Source: Stenotrophomonas maltophilia
Lineage (GTDB): Bacteria; Pseudomonadota; Gammaproteobacteria; Xanthomonadales; Xanthomonadaceae
Direction of reading: 5' to 3'
DNA length: 64,000 bases
Assembly (NCBI GenBank): GCA_002435595.1
Contig: DJBL01000073.1
Location: forward strand, 1 to 64,000
The number at the start of each line of letters is the position of its first letter. Within the stretch, counting starts at the first letter, position 1. The notes under the pieces are model-generated. The model ran no database searches. It was given only the letters and a program-made list of their open reading frames with translations, and was not told where the DNA came from. Positions 1 through 8,325 of this stretch are shown piece after piece. The position numbers were made by a program, and so were the translations under genes.

Positions 1-126
1 AGGCGCCGCCGCCGGTGCCGCCGGTGCCGTGGGCGCCGGGGCCGGGGCGGCGGTATCGGACGGCGCGGGTTTGGAACAGGCCGCGAGCGCAAGCGCCCCC
101 ACACCCAGCAGGACGAATCGGTTCAT
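1..126 (-). CDS. N-terminal part of a lipoprotein (cut by window edge)
   Basis: The first 42 codons of a leftward gene are visible; the rest lies outside the window. The start is the ATG at 126, with GGAGG a few bases upstream. The N-terminus has an Arg, a hydrophobic core and a lipobox ending LAAC, with the modified Cys at residue 17, so the product is probably a lipidated envelope protein. What follows is a low-complexity Ala/Pro linker typical of the region between the lipid anchor and a periplasmic domain. Function cannot be assigned. The esterase gene at 206-1102 lies 79 bases upstream in the same direction. Confidence 0.75.
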   Translation of the reverse strand, partial: MNRFVLLGVGALALAACSKPAPSDTAAPAPAPTAPAAPAAAP

Positions 127-205
127 GGCACCTCCAGCAACAATCAGCAAAAGACGGGCTATTGTGCGCCCCGCGCCGGCAGTTCGGTGTGCACAAACAG
201 ATCGC

Positions 206-1102
206 TCAGGGAGCCACGGGGGCGGGCGGGAACAGCGTCGGCAACGCCAGCAGCGCGGCCGGGTGGTACAGCGTCTGGTGGCTTTCATCGGGCAACGCGA
301 CGTACCGGCCGGTGACGCCTGGCGCATGCGCCTTCAGCTGCTCCATCAAGCGCGCACCGGGCACGGCGATGCCACGCTCGGCACTGGTGGCCACGAACAC
401 GCTCCTGCCCCGTGGCGCGTGCACGGCCAACAGCGAGGGGCTTTCTTCGACCAGCCCGCCGTGGTTCCACCACAGGCTCGGATCCAGCGCGATGTACGTA
501 TCAAACAACGCCGGCTCGCGGAGCAGCGTTTCCACCACGAACAACCCGGCCAGCGACTCACCGATGATGGCCGTCTCCGCCGTGGTCGCATAGCGCTGCC
601 GCACCTGCGGCATCAGCTCCTCGCGCAGGAAGCGCCGGAACGCCTCCGATCCGCCGACCCGTGGCGCGATCCGGCGATCGTCCGGATCGGAGGTGGGCCC
701 GGTCATGTCGCGGCGACGTTCGGTGTTCTCGATCCCCACCAGCAGGAACGGGCGCATGCTGCCGTTGGCCACCAGCACCTGGACCAGGCCCGCCACGTGC
801 AGGAAATCCTCGCCGATGCCGCCGTCGGGCATGTACAGCACCGGCAACCGCTGGTCGGCCGCTACGTTCCAGGCCGAGGGCCGGTAGACGTTGATGCGCC
901 GCGTTTCCCCCACCGCCTGCGACGCCAGCACGAAGGTCTCGCCGATCACCAGCGGCGTGGTGTCGCCTGCGGCATCCGATGCGGCACCGTGTGCGTTGGC
1001 TGCCCCCGCCAGCGGCACCAGCATCGCCAGACCCAGCAGCGCGCCGCGTACACCTGCCCAACGCCTGCCGCGGCGCGCTTGCCTGCCCGAAATTCCTGCC
1101 AT
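206..1102 (-). CDS. Secreted alpha/beta-hydrolase (esterase D/enterochelin-esterase-like)
   Basis: 298 aa with an Arg-rich N-terminus and a hydrophobic stretch at about residues 19-37, so probably exported. The fold is the putative-esterase group of alpha/beta hydrolases (Fes/IroE/esterase D, COG2819-like). Visible signs are the strand LPVLYMPDGG near residue 87, the nucleophile elbow GESLAG with Ser183, an acidic residue in the ALDPSLWW segment (about 206) and a candidate catalytic His275 in DESHQ. Relatives hydrolyse short esters or siderophore esters; the substrate here is unknown. It runs toward the lipoprotein at the window edge and may be cotranscribed with it. Confidence 0.8.
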   Translation of the reverse strand: MAGISGRQARRGRRWAGVRGALLGLAMLVPLAGAANAHGAASDAAGDTTPLVIGETFVLASQAVGETRRINVYRPSAWNVAADQRLPVLYMPDGGIGEDFLHVAGLVQVLVANGSMRPFLLVGIENTERRRDMTGPTSDPDDRRIAPRVGGSEAFRRFLREELMPQVRQRYATTAETAIIGESLAGLFVVETLLREPALFDTYIALDPSLWWNHGGLVEESPSLLAVHAPRGRSVFVATSAERGIAVPGARLMEQLKAHAPGVTGRYVALPDESHQTLYHPAALLALPTLFPPAPVAP

Positions 1103-1284
1103 GCGTTGCCGTCCGTCGCCGCAGACCCGATTGGTCCGCGTGCATTATGAACACGGCGCGGCGGATGAACGCCAGGTCGTGCCCATCGCCACCCTGACCC
1201 TACCCTCATGCGAGTGCGACCGCTGCGTAACGGCACCGGGTCCAGTGTGGATCGCACGACATCACGTCGTCCAGGAGCAGCGCA

Positions 1285-1443
1285 ATGTCCACCATGCAGA
1301 ACAACGAAAACAACGTTCAGAAGAATGCCGCCGCGCAGACCGACCAGCAGAAGGAGCAGGAGCGCAAGGACACGCTGGCCAAGCAGCAGAAGCAGGAGCA
1401 GGACAACAACAAAGACGCGCCGAAGAACCCGCAGCAGAAGTAA
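1285..1443 (+). CDS. Small hydrophilic Gln/Asn/Lys-rich protein (52 aa)
   Basis: A 52-codon frame from ATG 1285 to TAA 1441-1443, preceded by AGGAG at 1273-1277. The product is almost entirely Q, N, K, E, D and A, with no hydrophobic core, so it is probably cytoplasmic and disordered. The codon pattern is consistent with coding use. It stands alone between the leftward esterase and a leftward ferritin-like gene. I do not recognise the family. It could be a small stress-related hydrophilic protein, but that is inference from composition only. A chance frame cannot be excluded. Confidence 0.55.
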   Translation: MSTMQNNENNVQKNAAAQTDQQKEQERKDTLAKQQKQEQDNNKDAPKNPQQK

Positions 1444-1482
1444 CCGCGGCGCACACAGTGGGGCTGCGCGCAACGCGCAGCC

Positions 1483-2001
1483 TCATGCCGCCGGTGAGTT
1501 GTCCCCCCGGGATGTGCCGCACGACACCTGGCGCGCGCGAAGCCTGTCCAGCCGACCATGCAGCTGCTGCCAGTCCTGCTTCGCGTCGCGCACCATCGCT
1601 TCCAGTATCGGCCGTGCTTCCTCCGGCAACGTCGCATCCTGCAACGCCGCCTGCAGGGCATGGATGAGCCGTGCGCGCGACGCCTGCGCCTGGCTGACGT
1701 ATTGAATGCCCGCATCTCCCAACACCGTGCCCAGCCATCCGAAGCCTGCCCGCACTGCACCGAGCACGGTGCCGTGCCGTGCGGGTCGACCGCCGGCCTG
1801 ACGTACACGCGTGCCAACGCGCTCGATGATCGCCGCGCTCGAACCGGCCATGCGCATCATCACCGCACATAGCGCGGCATCCTCGTCCTGTGTCCGGGCC
1901 ACGGCACGGGCGTGCAGGGCATGGCCGTCGCGCGCCACTGCGATGATGCGATTGAGCAGGCGGACATAGTGTTGGCGGCGCATGGGGCGCGGTGACATCA
2001 C
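1483..2001 (-). CDS. DUF2383/PA2169-like four-helix protein
   Basis: 172 aa, all alpha-helical in character, with no signal peptide or membrane segment. The pattern resembles the PA2169 family (DUF2383, ferritin-like four-helix bundle): an N-terminal LLNRIIAVARDG helix, a middle section with a small-residue/Trp segment (about residues 80-100), then a helix with LPEEARPILEAM and a final charged helix ending LHGRLDRLR. Family members are small, often stress-induced, and of unclear biochemistry. The assignment comes from motif order and spacing, not a search. The gene is convergent with the small protein at 1285-1443. Confidence 0.55.
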   Translation of the reverse strand: MMSPRPMRRQHYVRLLNRIIAVARDGHALHARAVARTQDEDAALCAVMMRMAGSSAAIIERVGTRVRQAGGRPARHGTVLGAVRAGFGWLGTVLGDAGIQYVSQAQASRARLIHALQAALQDATLPEEARPILEAMVRDAKQDWQQLHGRLDRLRARQVSCGTSRGDNSPAA

Positions 2002-2175
2002 ACGGCTCCGCTGGAGGGCAGCCCCAGCCTTTTCATACCCCCAACCTGCGCCCGGCCAGGGAACGGCGATGTGACGCCGGTGTCATCCCGCACGTTGCGC
2101 GCTTTCGCCATCGGACCGGGTTGGCTAGGATCGGGGTTCGCAGGCGCAGGCAGCGCCTTGGCAGGGAGCACGGCG

Positions 2176-3654
2176 ATGTCGGCACGACACACACCAAAGA
2201 CAGGGGCGCTGATGGCCATGGCGCTGATGACGGCGTTTGCCAGCCACGCAGCCCCCGGCATCGATCGCGATGCCTGGCGCGGCGATCTGGCGGTATTGAA
2301 GCAGACCCTGCAGGACGACTATGCGCACCTGGCCTGGGTGGCCTCCGCACAGAGCGGCGTTGACCTGCCCGCACTGGAACGCGATGCGCAGCAGGCCATC
2401 GCCACGGCCGGCAGCGATGCCCAGGCGGAACAGGCGCTACGCACCTTCCTGGCCGGGTTTCACGATGGCCACCTGAAGCTGCTCGATCGGCAGGCAGCCG
2501 GTGCGCCTGCCCCGGCGCCCGCCGTGGTGGATCCGCGCACGCTGGATGCGTCCACCGGCTGCGCGGCGCTGGGCGTGCTGGACGAAGGGCGGCACGACTA
2601 CAGCGTGCCGCTGCAGGCCCTGCCCGGCTACCACGCCACCGCCGGTGGGGCCGACCCGGCGCTGCGCAGCGGGGTGATCGCGCTGGACGACGGCCATCGC
2701 CTGGGCCTGCTGCGCCTGCATGAATTCGATGCGCTGCGTTACCCCGGCCTGTGTCACCGGCTGTGGGGCCAGCTGCGGCATGCCGACGCGGTGAACGACA
2801 TGCGGGCCACGTTGAACGACGCCTGGGTGGCCGAGATTGCCGCCACGCTGCGGCGCTTCCAGCAGCAGGGCGTGGATGCGGTGCTGGTGGACGTGGGCAC
2901 CAACCCCGGCGGCGACGACAGCGGCGACACGCTCGCCCGCCTGTTCAGTGGCGCGCCGGTGCAGTCGGCGCCGCTGTGGGTCAGCCAGTCGGCAGCCGGT
3001 CGCGACTACCTGCAGGAGCAGTACGAGCGCATCGACGATGCCCTGCGCCACCATCATCCCGACGCCACCGCGCGCACGCTGCTGGTCCAGCAGCGCGACC
3101 GCTTCGCCGCGTCCCTGCGCGCCACGCAGGCGCCGCCCTGCGACATGACGTGGGTGTGGCAGGCACCGCGCGACTGGCCGACGCTGCCCTGCCGGCAGCT
3201 GGTCGCCGCCGGCAGTTCGGGCGGCCCGCTGCCCACCCCGGGGGTGGACGCGCTCAGCGACTTCCTGATTGCCCACCGGCTCGACTGGGCGCAGGACCTG
3301 CGCCGGCACTGGGCGGCCTGGCAGGGGCCGGTGTACGTGCTCACCGATGCGAAGACCGCCTCCTCCGCGGAAATGTTCGCCGCACGGCTGCAGGACAACC
3401 GGATCGCCCGCGTGGTCGGCAGCACGACCGGCGGCTACGGCTGCGGTTTGATGAGTCCGCCGCCACCGCGCGCCTTGCCGCACTCGCAGCTGCGCATGCG
3501 CATCCCGAACTGCGTGCGCCTGCGCGCCGATGGCAGCGACGAAGTGGCCGGCATCTCACCGGACCTGCCCATCGACATGCCCGCCAACGCCTCGGCCCGC
3601 GCCCGCGCGCAGCGGGTGCTGGAGGCGGTGGGCGCGGACCTGGCCCGGCACTGA
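2176..3654 (+). CDS. S41 family peptidase (C-terminal-processing/TSPc type), exported
   Basis: 492 aa from ATG 2176, chosen because GGGAG lies at 2164-2168 and the next residues form a signal peptide ending near ASHA. The frame stays open further upstream but without a signal. The body matches S41 serine peptidases: an N-terminal helical region, a strand with DVGTNPGGDDSGDT, and the nucleophile segment TASSAEMFA with Ser396/Ser397 followed by RVVGSTTGGYGCG. No PDZ domain is obvious between them, unlike CtpA/Prc. It probably acts on periplasmic peptides or proteins. The substrate is unknown. Confidence 0.8.
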   Translation: MSARHTPKTGALMAMALMTAFASHAAPGIDRDAWRGDLAVLKQTLQDDYAHLAWVASAQSGVDLPALERDAQQAIATAGSDAQAEQALRTFLAGFHDGHLKLLDRQAAGAPAPAPAVVDPRTLDASTGCAALGVLDEGRHDYSVPLQALPGYHATAGGADPALRSGVIALDDGHRLGLLRLHEFDALRYPGLCHRLWGQLRHADAVNDMRATLNDAWVAEIAATLRRFQQQGVDAVLVDVGTNPGGDDSGDTLARLFSGAPVQSAPLWVSQSAAGRDYLQEQYERIDDALRHHHPDATARTLLVQQRDRFAASLRATQAPPCDMTWVWQAPRDWPTLPCRQLVAAGSSGGPLPTPGVDALSDFLIAHRLDWAQDLRRHWAAWQGPVYVLTDAKTASSAEMFAARLQDNRIARVVGSTTGGYGCGLMSPPPPRALPHSQLRMRIPNCVRLRADGSDEVAGISPDLPIDMPANASARARAQRVLEAVGADLARH

Positions 3655-3664
3655 CCCGCGGCGG

Positions 3665-4555
3665 TCAGTCCACCGTGCAGTCTGCGTCGCGCATCGGATG
3701 CGGCAGCACTTCGATGGAGTGCTCGTCCAGCTGCGCCAGCACCGCTTCCGGGCCACGCTGGCTGCGCCAGCCCAGGCCGATGCTGGCCGCGCTGGCGTCG
3801 TGGATGCGGTCGATCACCGGCAGCGCCCAGCCGCGCCGGTCGTACTCGGCCAGCCACTGCGGGCAGCGCCGCGCCAGCACCGCGCGCGGCTCGCTGACCA
3901 GCCGTTCGCAGTCTTCCGGGCCGAACGGCGTGGCGCCGCTGGCGATGTAGCGCTGGAACATGGGCCCGGTGTTGCGCAGGGCCGCCGCATGCGCGTCGGC
4001 CACGTCGCGCACGTCGATGCCGCGGTGCAGGCGATACAGCAGCATGCGCTGGGCGGTTTCAGGGAAACACCGCGACATCCGGATCACCCGCACCTGGAAG
4101 CTGGGGCTGGCGGCATCCTCCAGCCAGTGCTCGGCGGCCAGCTTGGAGCGGTGGTACACCGTGCGCGGCAGCGGCGTGGTGCGCTCGTCGATCCAGGTGC
4201 AGCGCCCCGGCACGATCGCGTGGCCGTACAGGGCGGTGGTGCTGGTGAACACGAAGCGCGAGACCCCGGCCTCGCGTGCCAGCATCGCCAGGGTGCGGGT
4301 CCCTTCCACATTGACGCGATGGAACTCGGCGTCGGGCATCAACCCCACGTGCGGGGCGTGCAGCGCCGCGCAGTGGATGACCGCATCCACGCCCGCCAGC
4401 GCGGTGCGCAGCGTACGCGTATCGGTGATATCGGCCACGTGCCGGGTGGTGTTGAAGGGGCTGCGGTCCACCCCGACCACCTCGTGCCGTGCGGACAGCG
4501 CGCCAAAGATCGCGCGCCCCACCCGGCCTGAACTTCCTGTCAGGAGAATCTTCAC
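3665..4555 (-). CDS. NAD-dependent epimerase/dehydratase (extended SDR)
   Basis: 296 aa. The frame is open well upstream, but the family N-terminus begins at the GTG at 4555: residues VKILLTGSSGRVG give beta1 and the TGxxGxxG dinucleotide motif at residues 6-13. An Asp at residue 30 at the end of beta2 favours NAD(H). The catalytic YxxxK is Tyr134-Lys138 (YHRSK), with Ser/Thr residues near 105. Length fits extended SDRs acting on nucleotide sugars or related substrates; the specific substrate is not evident. It is convergent with the S41 peptidase, ending 10 bases from it. Confidence 0.8.
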   Translation of the reverse strand: MKILLTGSSGRVGRAIFGALSARHEVVGVDRSPFNTTRHVADITDTRTLRTALAGVDAVIHCAALHAPHVGLMPDAEFHRVNVEGTRTLAMLAREAGVSRFVFTSTTALYGHAIVPGRCTWIDERTTPLPRTVYHRSKLAAEHWLEDAASPSFQVRVIRMSRCFPETAQRMLLYRLHRGIDVRDVADAHAAALRNTGPMFQRYIASGATPFGPEDCERLVSEPRAVLARRCPQWLAEYDRRGWALPVIDRIHDASAASIGLGWRSQRGPEAVLAQLDEHSIEVLPHPMRDADCTVD

Positions 4556-5226
4556 TGTGTGGCACTTGGTCAGCGCCCGGGAGCTACCGGGATGACGTGA
4601 TTGTAGCCAGAGTCGGCGCCGGGGCGTCCAGCGTTGCCGCCTGCCGGACGCCGGAGTGGCTGTGCCGTGGCCTGGTCGGCGCCGCCAGCTCGCGCTTCCT
4701 TGTCCCGCCACAGCTTCCTGCGGGTCACCGCGATCCGGATGCACGAAGCCTCCATTTACACGTCGGCAAACTCCCGAACCCTACGTCCCCGGACCGACTT
4801 GGATATTCGTGTGGCATGCATCCCTACAGTCGGCGCCGGCAGGCACTGACGCGCGAGCAGTGGGTTTTGGTGGTGGTGCCCCAGGGAACGAGGGCGCAAC
4901 CTATCCCTGTCGCACACCGGGCCACTGGCTGTTGAAGGTGGGGTTGCCAGTATCCACCCGCCGGTGGTCGTCGACCCGCTGTCGATGCCGGCAAGCCCAA
5001 GCCGGCCGCCGATGCAGCATCTCGGCGATGCTACTGGATGTCCGCGAGACAACCGCCAGATCGTCCTTACTCGACAGATCCCGCTTGAGGAGCATCGCGT
5101 GGATGCCGAGATGTGGTGATGCGAGGGAATCCCGGCCTCGCCTCACCAGCTACGTCGGGGATCAAAATCCCCCCATGTTCGCCAACAGATCAGACGAAGT
5201 GATTACGGGACTCTCAAGGAAGTCAC
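4556..5226. other. 671-bp stretch without a recognisable gene
   Basis: No frame here has a start, ribosome site and protein-like composition together. Several overlapping open frames exist on both strands, as expected at this GC content, but they are Arg/Pro-rich or lack a family signature. The last 60 bases become AT-richer and supply AAGGAAG before the Sel1-repeat gene at 5227. The stretch may be decayed sequence at the edge of the transferred islet that follows. Confidence 0.5.
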
Positions 5227-6132
5227 ATGGACAAGACAGGGAAACTCATCCTTCTGCTCGCTGCCGCACTCAGCACAGGAGCAGGAATGGTAGTTTTTGC
5301 GGGCCAGCGAGAGAAACGTACCGCCCTCGAAGCTGCCGCGTTGTCCCGCGTGCCAGAGCGCAATGAAACCGGCTCCACGCCCTTGCAAACACTTGGCAAT
5401 CTGCTTGACGAGAAAAGAATCTCCACCGAGACGATAACGCTCGGGAGAGGACGATCGTTCTCCATCAGCCGACGCGGGCCAATGCGCCCTGCCGGAAACG
5501 CACTCGAACATGCCGAGCGCCTGCTTTCGTTGTCCGATTCTGGTGACGCCAGCGCAACATACGGGATTTTCCTGGCCAATCTCGACTGCCAAAACAAGAT
5601 GAGATCTGGCGGAAACGCATATCGCGATATAAACCCAGGAAAAGATCCCAGCAAACCTGTAAATCAAGCCGACGAGACAGCAAGGGAGCTACAGGAATGC
5701 GAGGGATTATTGACCGACAAGAGGTTTCAATACAAAAGCTGGCTGGAGGCTGCGGCCAAGCAAGGCTCGATTGAAGCGATGCTCATGTACCCAATCAATC
5801 CAGATCACATCCTTGGAAATCCACAGGAATACGCACTCAAACCCGATCTGGTACAGAAATGGAAAGATGACTCGATACAGTACCTGAACAACGCATCCTC
5901 GTTGGGAAGCGTGGATGCGCTATACGGCCTCTCCGAAGCCTACGACAACGGGATCATCATTGATGCAGATCCAGTTGAGGCATATGCCTACCGGCTCGCA
6001 GTTTCCACCGCTACCGGCGCAGCCATTGACAAGGAGAAACACTCCGATCTAGTGAAAAACCTTAACCACAGACAGATTAAAGCGGCCAATGACCGTAGCG
6101 AAGAAATAATCAACAGTTGCTGCATCAACTGA
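5227..6132 (+). CDS. Sel1-like-repeat protein with N-terminal signal/anchor
   Basis: 301 aa from ATG 5227 with AAGGAAG just upstream. Residues 6-26 are a hydrophobic signal or anchor. The C-terminal half has Sel1/TPR-like helical pairs: WLEAAAKQGSIEAM near residue 177 and YLNNASSLGSVDAL followed by LSEAYDNG near 219-240. Sel1 repeats mediate protein-protein contacts, often in the periplasm. A/T-ending codons are common, unlike the neighbours, which suggests acquisition by transfer. The next gene starts 16 bases downstream, so the two probably form one transcript. Partner and role are unknown. Confidence 0.7.
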   Translation: MDKTGKLILLLAAALSTGAGMVVFAGQREKRTALEAAALSRVPERNETGSTPLQTLGNLLDEKRISTETITLGRGRSFSISRRGPMRPAGNALEHAERLLSLSDSGDASATYGIFLANLDCQNKMRSGGNAYRDINPGKDPSKPVNQADETARELQECEGLLTDKRFQYKSWLEAAAKQGSIEAMLMYPINPDHILGNPQEYALKPDLVQKWKDDSIQYLNNASSLGSVDALYGLSEAYDNGIIIDADPVEAYAYRLAVSTATGAAIDKEKHSDLVKNLNHRQIKAANDRSEEIINSCCIN

Positions 6133-6148
6133 ATCCCCGATAATTACC

Positions 6149-6625
6149 ATGCACAGACATCAGCGCAGTACGAGGCAAAGATACACGATTACACTATCTG
6201 CTGCAGCATTGCTCACACTCATTATTTGCGCTGCGCCAGCATCCCAATCTGAAAGATATGGACCCATAGACTATCCTTGGCACAAGGACCTCAACGTTCC
6301 ATACCCCGACACTGAGCTTAAGGATTTTCTGCACAAATACATCAAGAATCCGACGCAGGCGTCTTCTCTTAGCCTATTCCCTCCACAGATGAAGACAGGC
6401 GACGTGATCACAGTTTGTAACCAGAGGATCTGCGTCGACTACACCTTGAACAGCTCCAGGTCATTTGAAGGCGGAAATGTTCGCCAGATTCAGCAGGTTG
6501 GCGGTGGCGGTGGAGCGGGTGACTTTGGTGGCGGCGGTGGCGGCGGTGGGAGCTGGGGTGACGGGGTGGATTGGGGCGGTGGCGGTAGTGGCCGCGTAGA
6601 TGTTGGACCCGTGGAGCAAGCTTAA
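6149..6625 (+). CDS. Hypothetical secreted protein with Gly-rich tail
   Basis: 158 aa starting 16 bases after the Sel1-repeat gene. The basic N-terminus plus hydrophobic residues 14-32 form a signal peptide ending near APASQ. A short domain of about 80 residues follows, with two Cys in VCNQRICVDY, then a C-terminal tail made largely of Gly with scattered Asp/Trp/Ser. GC is low in the first two thirds, while the Gly tail is GC-rich because of its GGN codons. I do not recognise the domain. The two-gene arrangement suggests a secreted effector or structural protein with a Sel1 partner, but this is speculation. Confidence 0.6.
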   Translation: MHRHQRSTRQRYTITLSAAALLTLIICAAPASQSERYGPIDYPWHKDLNVPYPDTELKDFLHKYIKNPTQASSLSLFPPQMKTGDVITVCNQRICVDYTLNSSRSFEGGNVRQIQQVGGGGGAGDFGGGGGGGGSWGDGVDWGGGGSGRVDVGPVEQA

Positions 6626-6753
6626 GTACGTGGACAGCGCACCGACGCGCAGCGTCTGAGCCGAGGCCGCCTCTACCCAGCACATCATCGATTTTCCAAA
6701 GACGCAATGGAGGCCAGTTGCATTTCACGCGCCGCGCTTATTGCGCACGATTG

Positions 6754-6897
6754 TCACCGAGCACCGGTTGAGCGAAGGGGAACGCCCTCCCGTTCCTTGA
6801 CCAGCGCCTGCTGATAGCGGCCGGCGGGCGAGGCGCAGCTGGCCAGGCCCGGCACCAGCACACCGATCAACAGCAGGGAAACAGGCAAAGGGGTCAT
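6754..6897 (-). CDS. Small lipoprotein (47 aa)
   Basis: A 47-codon frame from ATG 6897 to TGA 6754-6756, with AGGA about seven bases upstream of the start. The N-terminus MTPLPVSLLLIGVLVPGLAS followed directly by Cys21 is a classical lipobox (LASC), so the product should be a lipidated inner- or outer-membrane peptide with only 26 residues after the Cys. The mature part is charged and ends LRSTGAR. No family is recognised. A coherent lipoprotein signal with a ribosome site in such a short frame is good evidence that it is real. Confidence 0.6.
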   Translation of the reverse strand: MTPLPVSLLLIGVLVPGLASCASPAGRYQQALVKEREGVPLRSTGAR

Positions 6898-7108
6898 TGC
6901 GTCGTCCTGGGCAGGGTGTTCGTGTCCCTGCGCGCGGCGAGGAAGCGCTGCAGGGTGCGTTCAAGCTGGCAGCAGTATCGGGCACCTTACGGTTGCCCGC
7001 AGTGTCCATGCGTGACCGTCGACCCGCGGAAAGCCACCAGCAACGCGTGCGACTGCGGGCGTTCGGCTACCCTGCGTGCCGGTGCAGACTTTTCCTGATG
7101 GACGTCCC

Positions 7109-7768
7109 ATGCTGCTGGATGCGTATCTCCGCGATCACTTTGTCGACAAACCCACCTGCGCAGCGCTGGCAGGCATCCCCGTGCAGCGTCTGGATGCGCT
7201 GATCGCGGCCGAGGCCATCCCGGCGCCTACGTACCGCTGCAACGCCGGGGCGATCCACTCGGCTGCGTTTGGAGCGATCGACACCGATTCGCTGCTATCC
7301 GGCGAGTTCTTCCGCCCCGAATGTACCCGCTGGGTTCGCATCGCCGCAGACGCCGCCGCGGGTGAGGAGCGCGCGGCCGTGCTTTCGACGTTGGCGGGCG
7401 AACTGGCGGCGTATCTGCACACCTGCGGCGACGACGCGCGCTTGGTGGACGCAAAGGTGGACACGCTGCTTCCCCACTTCTTCAACGGCACATTCGGCCT
7501 GTGCGTGGCCGACCCGTCCAGTGGCAAGGGCATTGCGCGAAAAGAGGTGCTGCAGGAAACCCTGGTCGCGTTGACCTGCAACGGCAGCACCCCTGCCCCG
7601 CCCGGCATCGCGGCTGGCGAGCTGCTGGCGTTGATCGATGATTACGCCGACGCCGCCATGCCTTTCTCGCCCGCCGAATACGCGCGCAGCAGCAGGAAGC
7701 GGCTGGTGGAGGACCTGCGTCCACGCGTTCTTGGCGCCCATCAGGCGACGCAGGAAGGGGCGGCATAG
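7109..7768 (+). CDS. Hypothetical protein, possibly DUF6058 family
   Basis: 219 aa from ATG 7109; an in-frame GTG at 7076 is an alternative start. It has no signal peptide or membrane segment. The beginning, MLLDAYLRDHFV followed by a short helical segment LAGIPVQRLDALIAAEAIP, recalls a small helix-turn-helix-like module. A Cys-containing region follows (FRPECTRWVR, LHTCGD, FGLCVAD). From memory this pattern resembles proteins labelled DUF6058 or natural-product biosynthesis protein in xanthomonads; I could not verify that. Function is unknown. It lies on the chromosomal side of the tRNA-Lys element. Confidence 0.55.
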   Translation: MLLDAYLRDHFVDKPTCAALAGIPVQRLDALIAAEAIPAPTYRCNAGAIHSAAFGAIDTDSLLSGEFFRPECTRWVRIAADAAAGEERAAVLSTLAGELAAYLHTCGDDARLVDAKVDTLLPHFFNGTFGLCVADPSSGKGIARKEVLQETLVALTCNGSTPAPPGIAAGELLALIDDYADAAMPFSPAEYARSSRKRLVEDLRPRVLGAHQATQEGAA

Positions 7769-7821
7769 CGCTGCGGCGGGCCGCGACGTGCTCCAGCGGG
7801 GTGCATCACAGCAGGAAGGAG

Positions 7822-8151
7822 ATGGGGACGTCGGCGGAGTTCGTGCTGTCGTTTGACGACAGGGGCTGGTATGCGTCCCATCGGGACGCGCTGAAGCGGC
7901 AGATAACCCGGCTTGAGACGTTTTCCAGCTGTGTTGGCGCGCATGAGTTCCGCCTGGTGGGCACCGAGCCGAGGGGCGCGGACGCGTGGTGCTACGACGT
8001 ACGCCTGTTCCTGGAAGACGACCGTGTGTTTCTGGAGATCAGTGCTCACCCCGCCAGCATCGAAGCGGACCTTGCGCAGCTGTTTGGCTGGGTCCGCAGC
8101 TGTACCGGGATGTCGGTGGACGATGAGGATGGCGCGCCGTCCGGCTGGTAG
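7822..8151 (+). CDS. Hypothetical protein (109 aa)
   Basis: The ATG at 7822 is chosen over the upstream GTG at 7801 because AGGAAGGA at 7813-7820 fits it. The product is soluble and acidic, with no signal peptide. Segments such as VLSFDDRGWY, YDVRLFLEDDRVFLEIS and IEADLAQLFGWV suggest a small mixed alpha/beta domain. I do not recognise a family. It starts 53 bases after the preceding gene and may share its transcript. It is the last chromosomal gene before the left boundary of the integrated element. Confidence 0.6.
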   Translation: MGTSAEFVLSFDDRGWYASHRDALKRQITRLETFSSCVGAHEFRLVGTEPRGADAWCYDVRLFLEDDRVFLEISAHPASIEADLAQLFGWVRSCTGMSVDDEDGAPSGW

Positions 8152-8240
8152 CACAGAGGCGCTGCTGTGGCACGCCTTTCAGCTCCGGCCGTGCCGTCGC
8201 GCGGCGGTGTTGCCGTACCCGCAGTGATGGGGCCTGACCA

Positions 8241-8265
8241 CAAAAAAGGCGCCCGGTGGGCGCCT
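8241..8265 (-). terminator. Rho-independent terminator, original tRNA-Lys terminator at the element's left end
   Basis: Read leftward, an 8-bp stem (AGGCGCCC/GGGCGCCT, 3-base loop, 8247-8265) is followed by six U residues. It closely resembles the terminator beside the intact tRNA-Lys at 11651-11675. It sits next to the displaced 3' tRNA fragment, as expected if it was the original terminator before insertion. Confidence 0.75.
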
Positions 8266-8280
8266 GATTCGTCGCTGCAA

Positions 8281-8325
8281 TGGTGGGCCGTGATGGATTC
8301 GAACCATCGACCAAAAGAATAAAAG
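8281..8325 (-). repeat. Left attachment-site copy: displaced 3' end of tRNA-Lys
   Basis: These 45 bases match the 3' part of the intact tRNA-Lys (11692-11736) with a single mismatch at 8319; the first 38 bases are identical, covering CCA, acceptor 3' strand, T arm and variable loop. After 8325 the similarity stops, so no cloverleaf can form and this is not a second tRNA. A partial tRNA duplication next to an element that carries a tyrosine integrase at its other end is the usual footprint of site-specific integration. Confidence 0.85.

Noticed and set aside
4489..5366. Open frames within the 4.5-5.2 kb gap
   Set aside because: No ribosome site, signal or family feature; the frames overlap each other and extend into the epimerase and Sel1 genes.
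8281..8325. A second tRNA-Lys gene
   Set aside because: Only the 3' half matches; the anticodon arm, D arm and 5' acceptor strand are missing, so it cannot fold as a tRNA.
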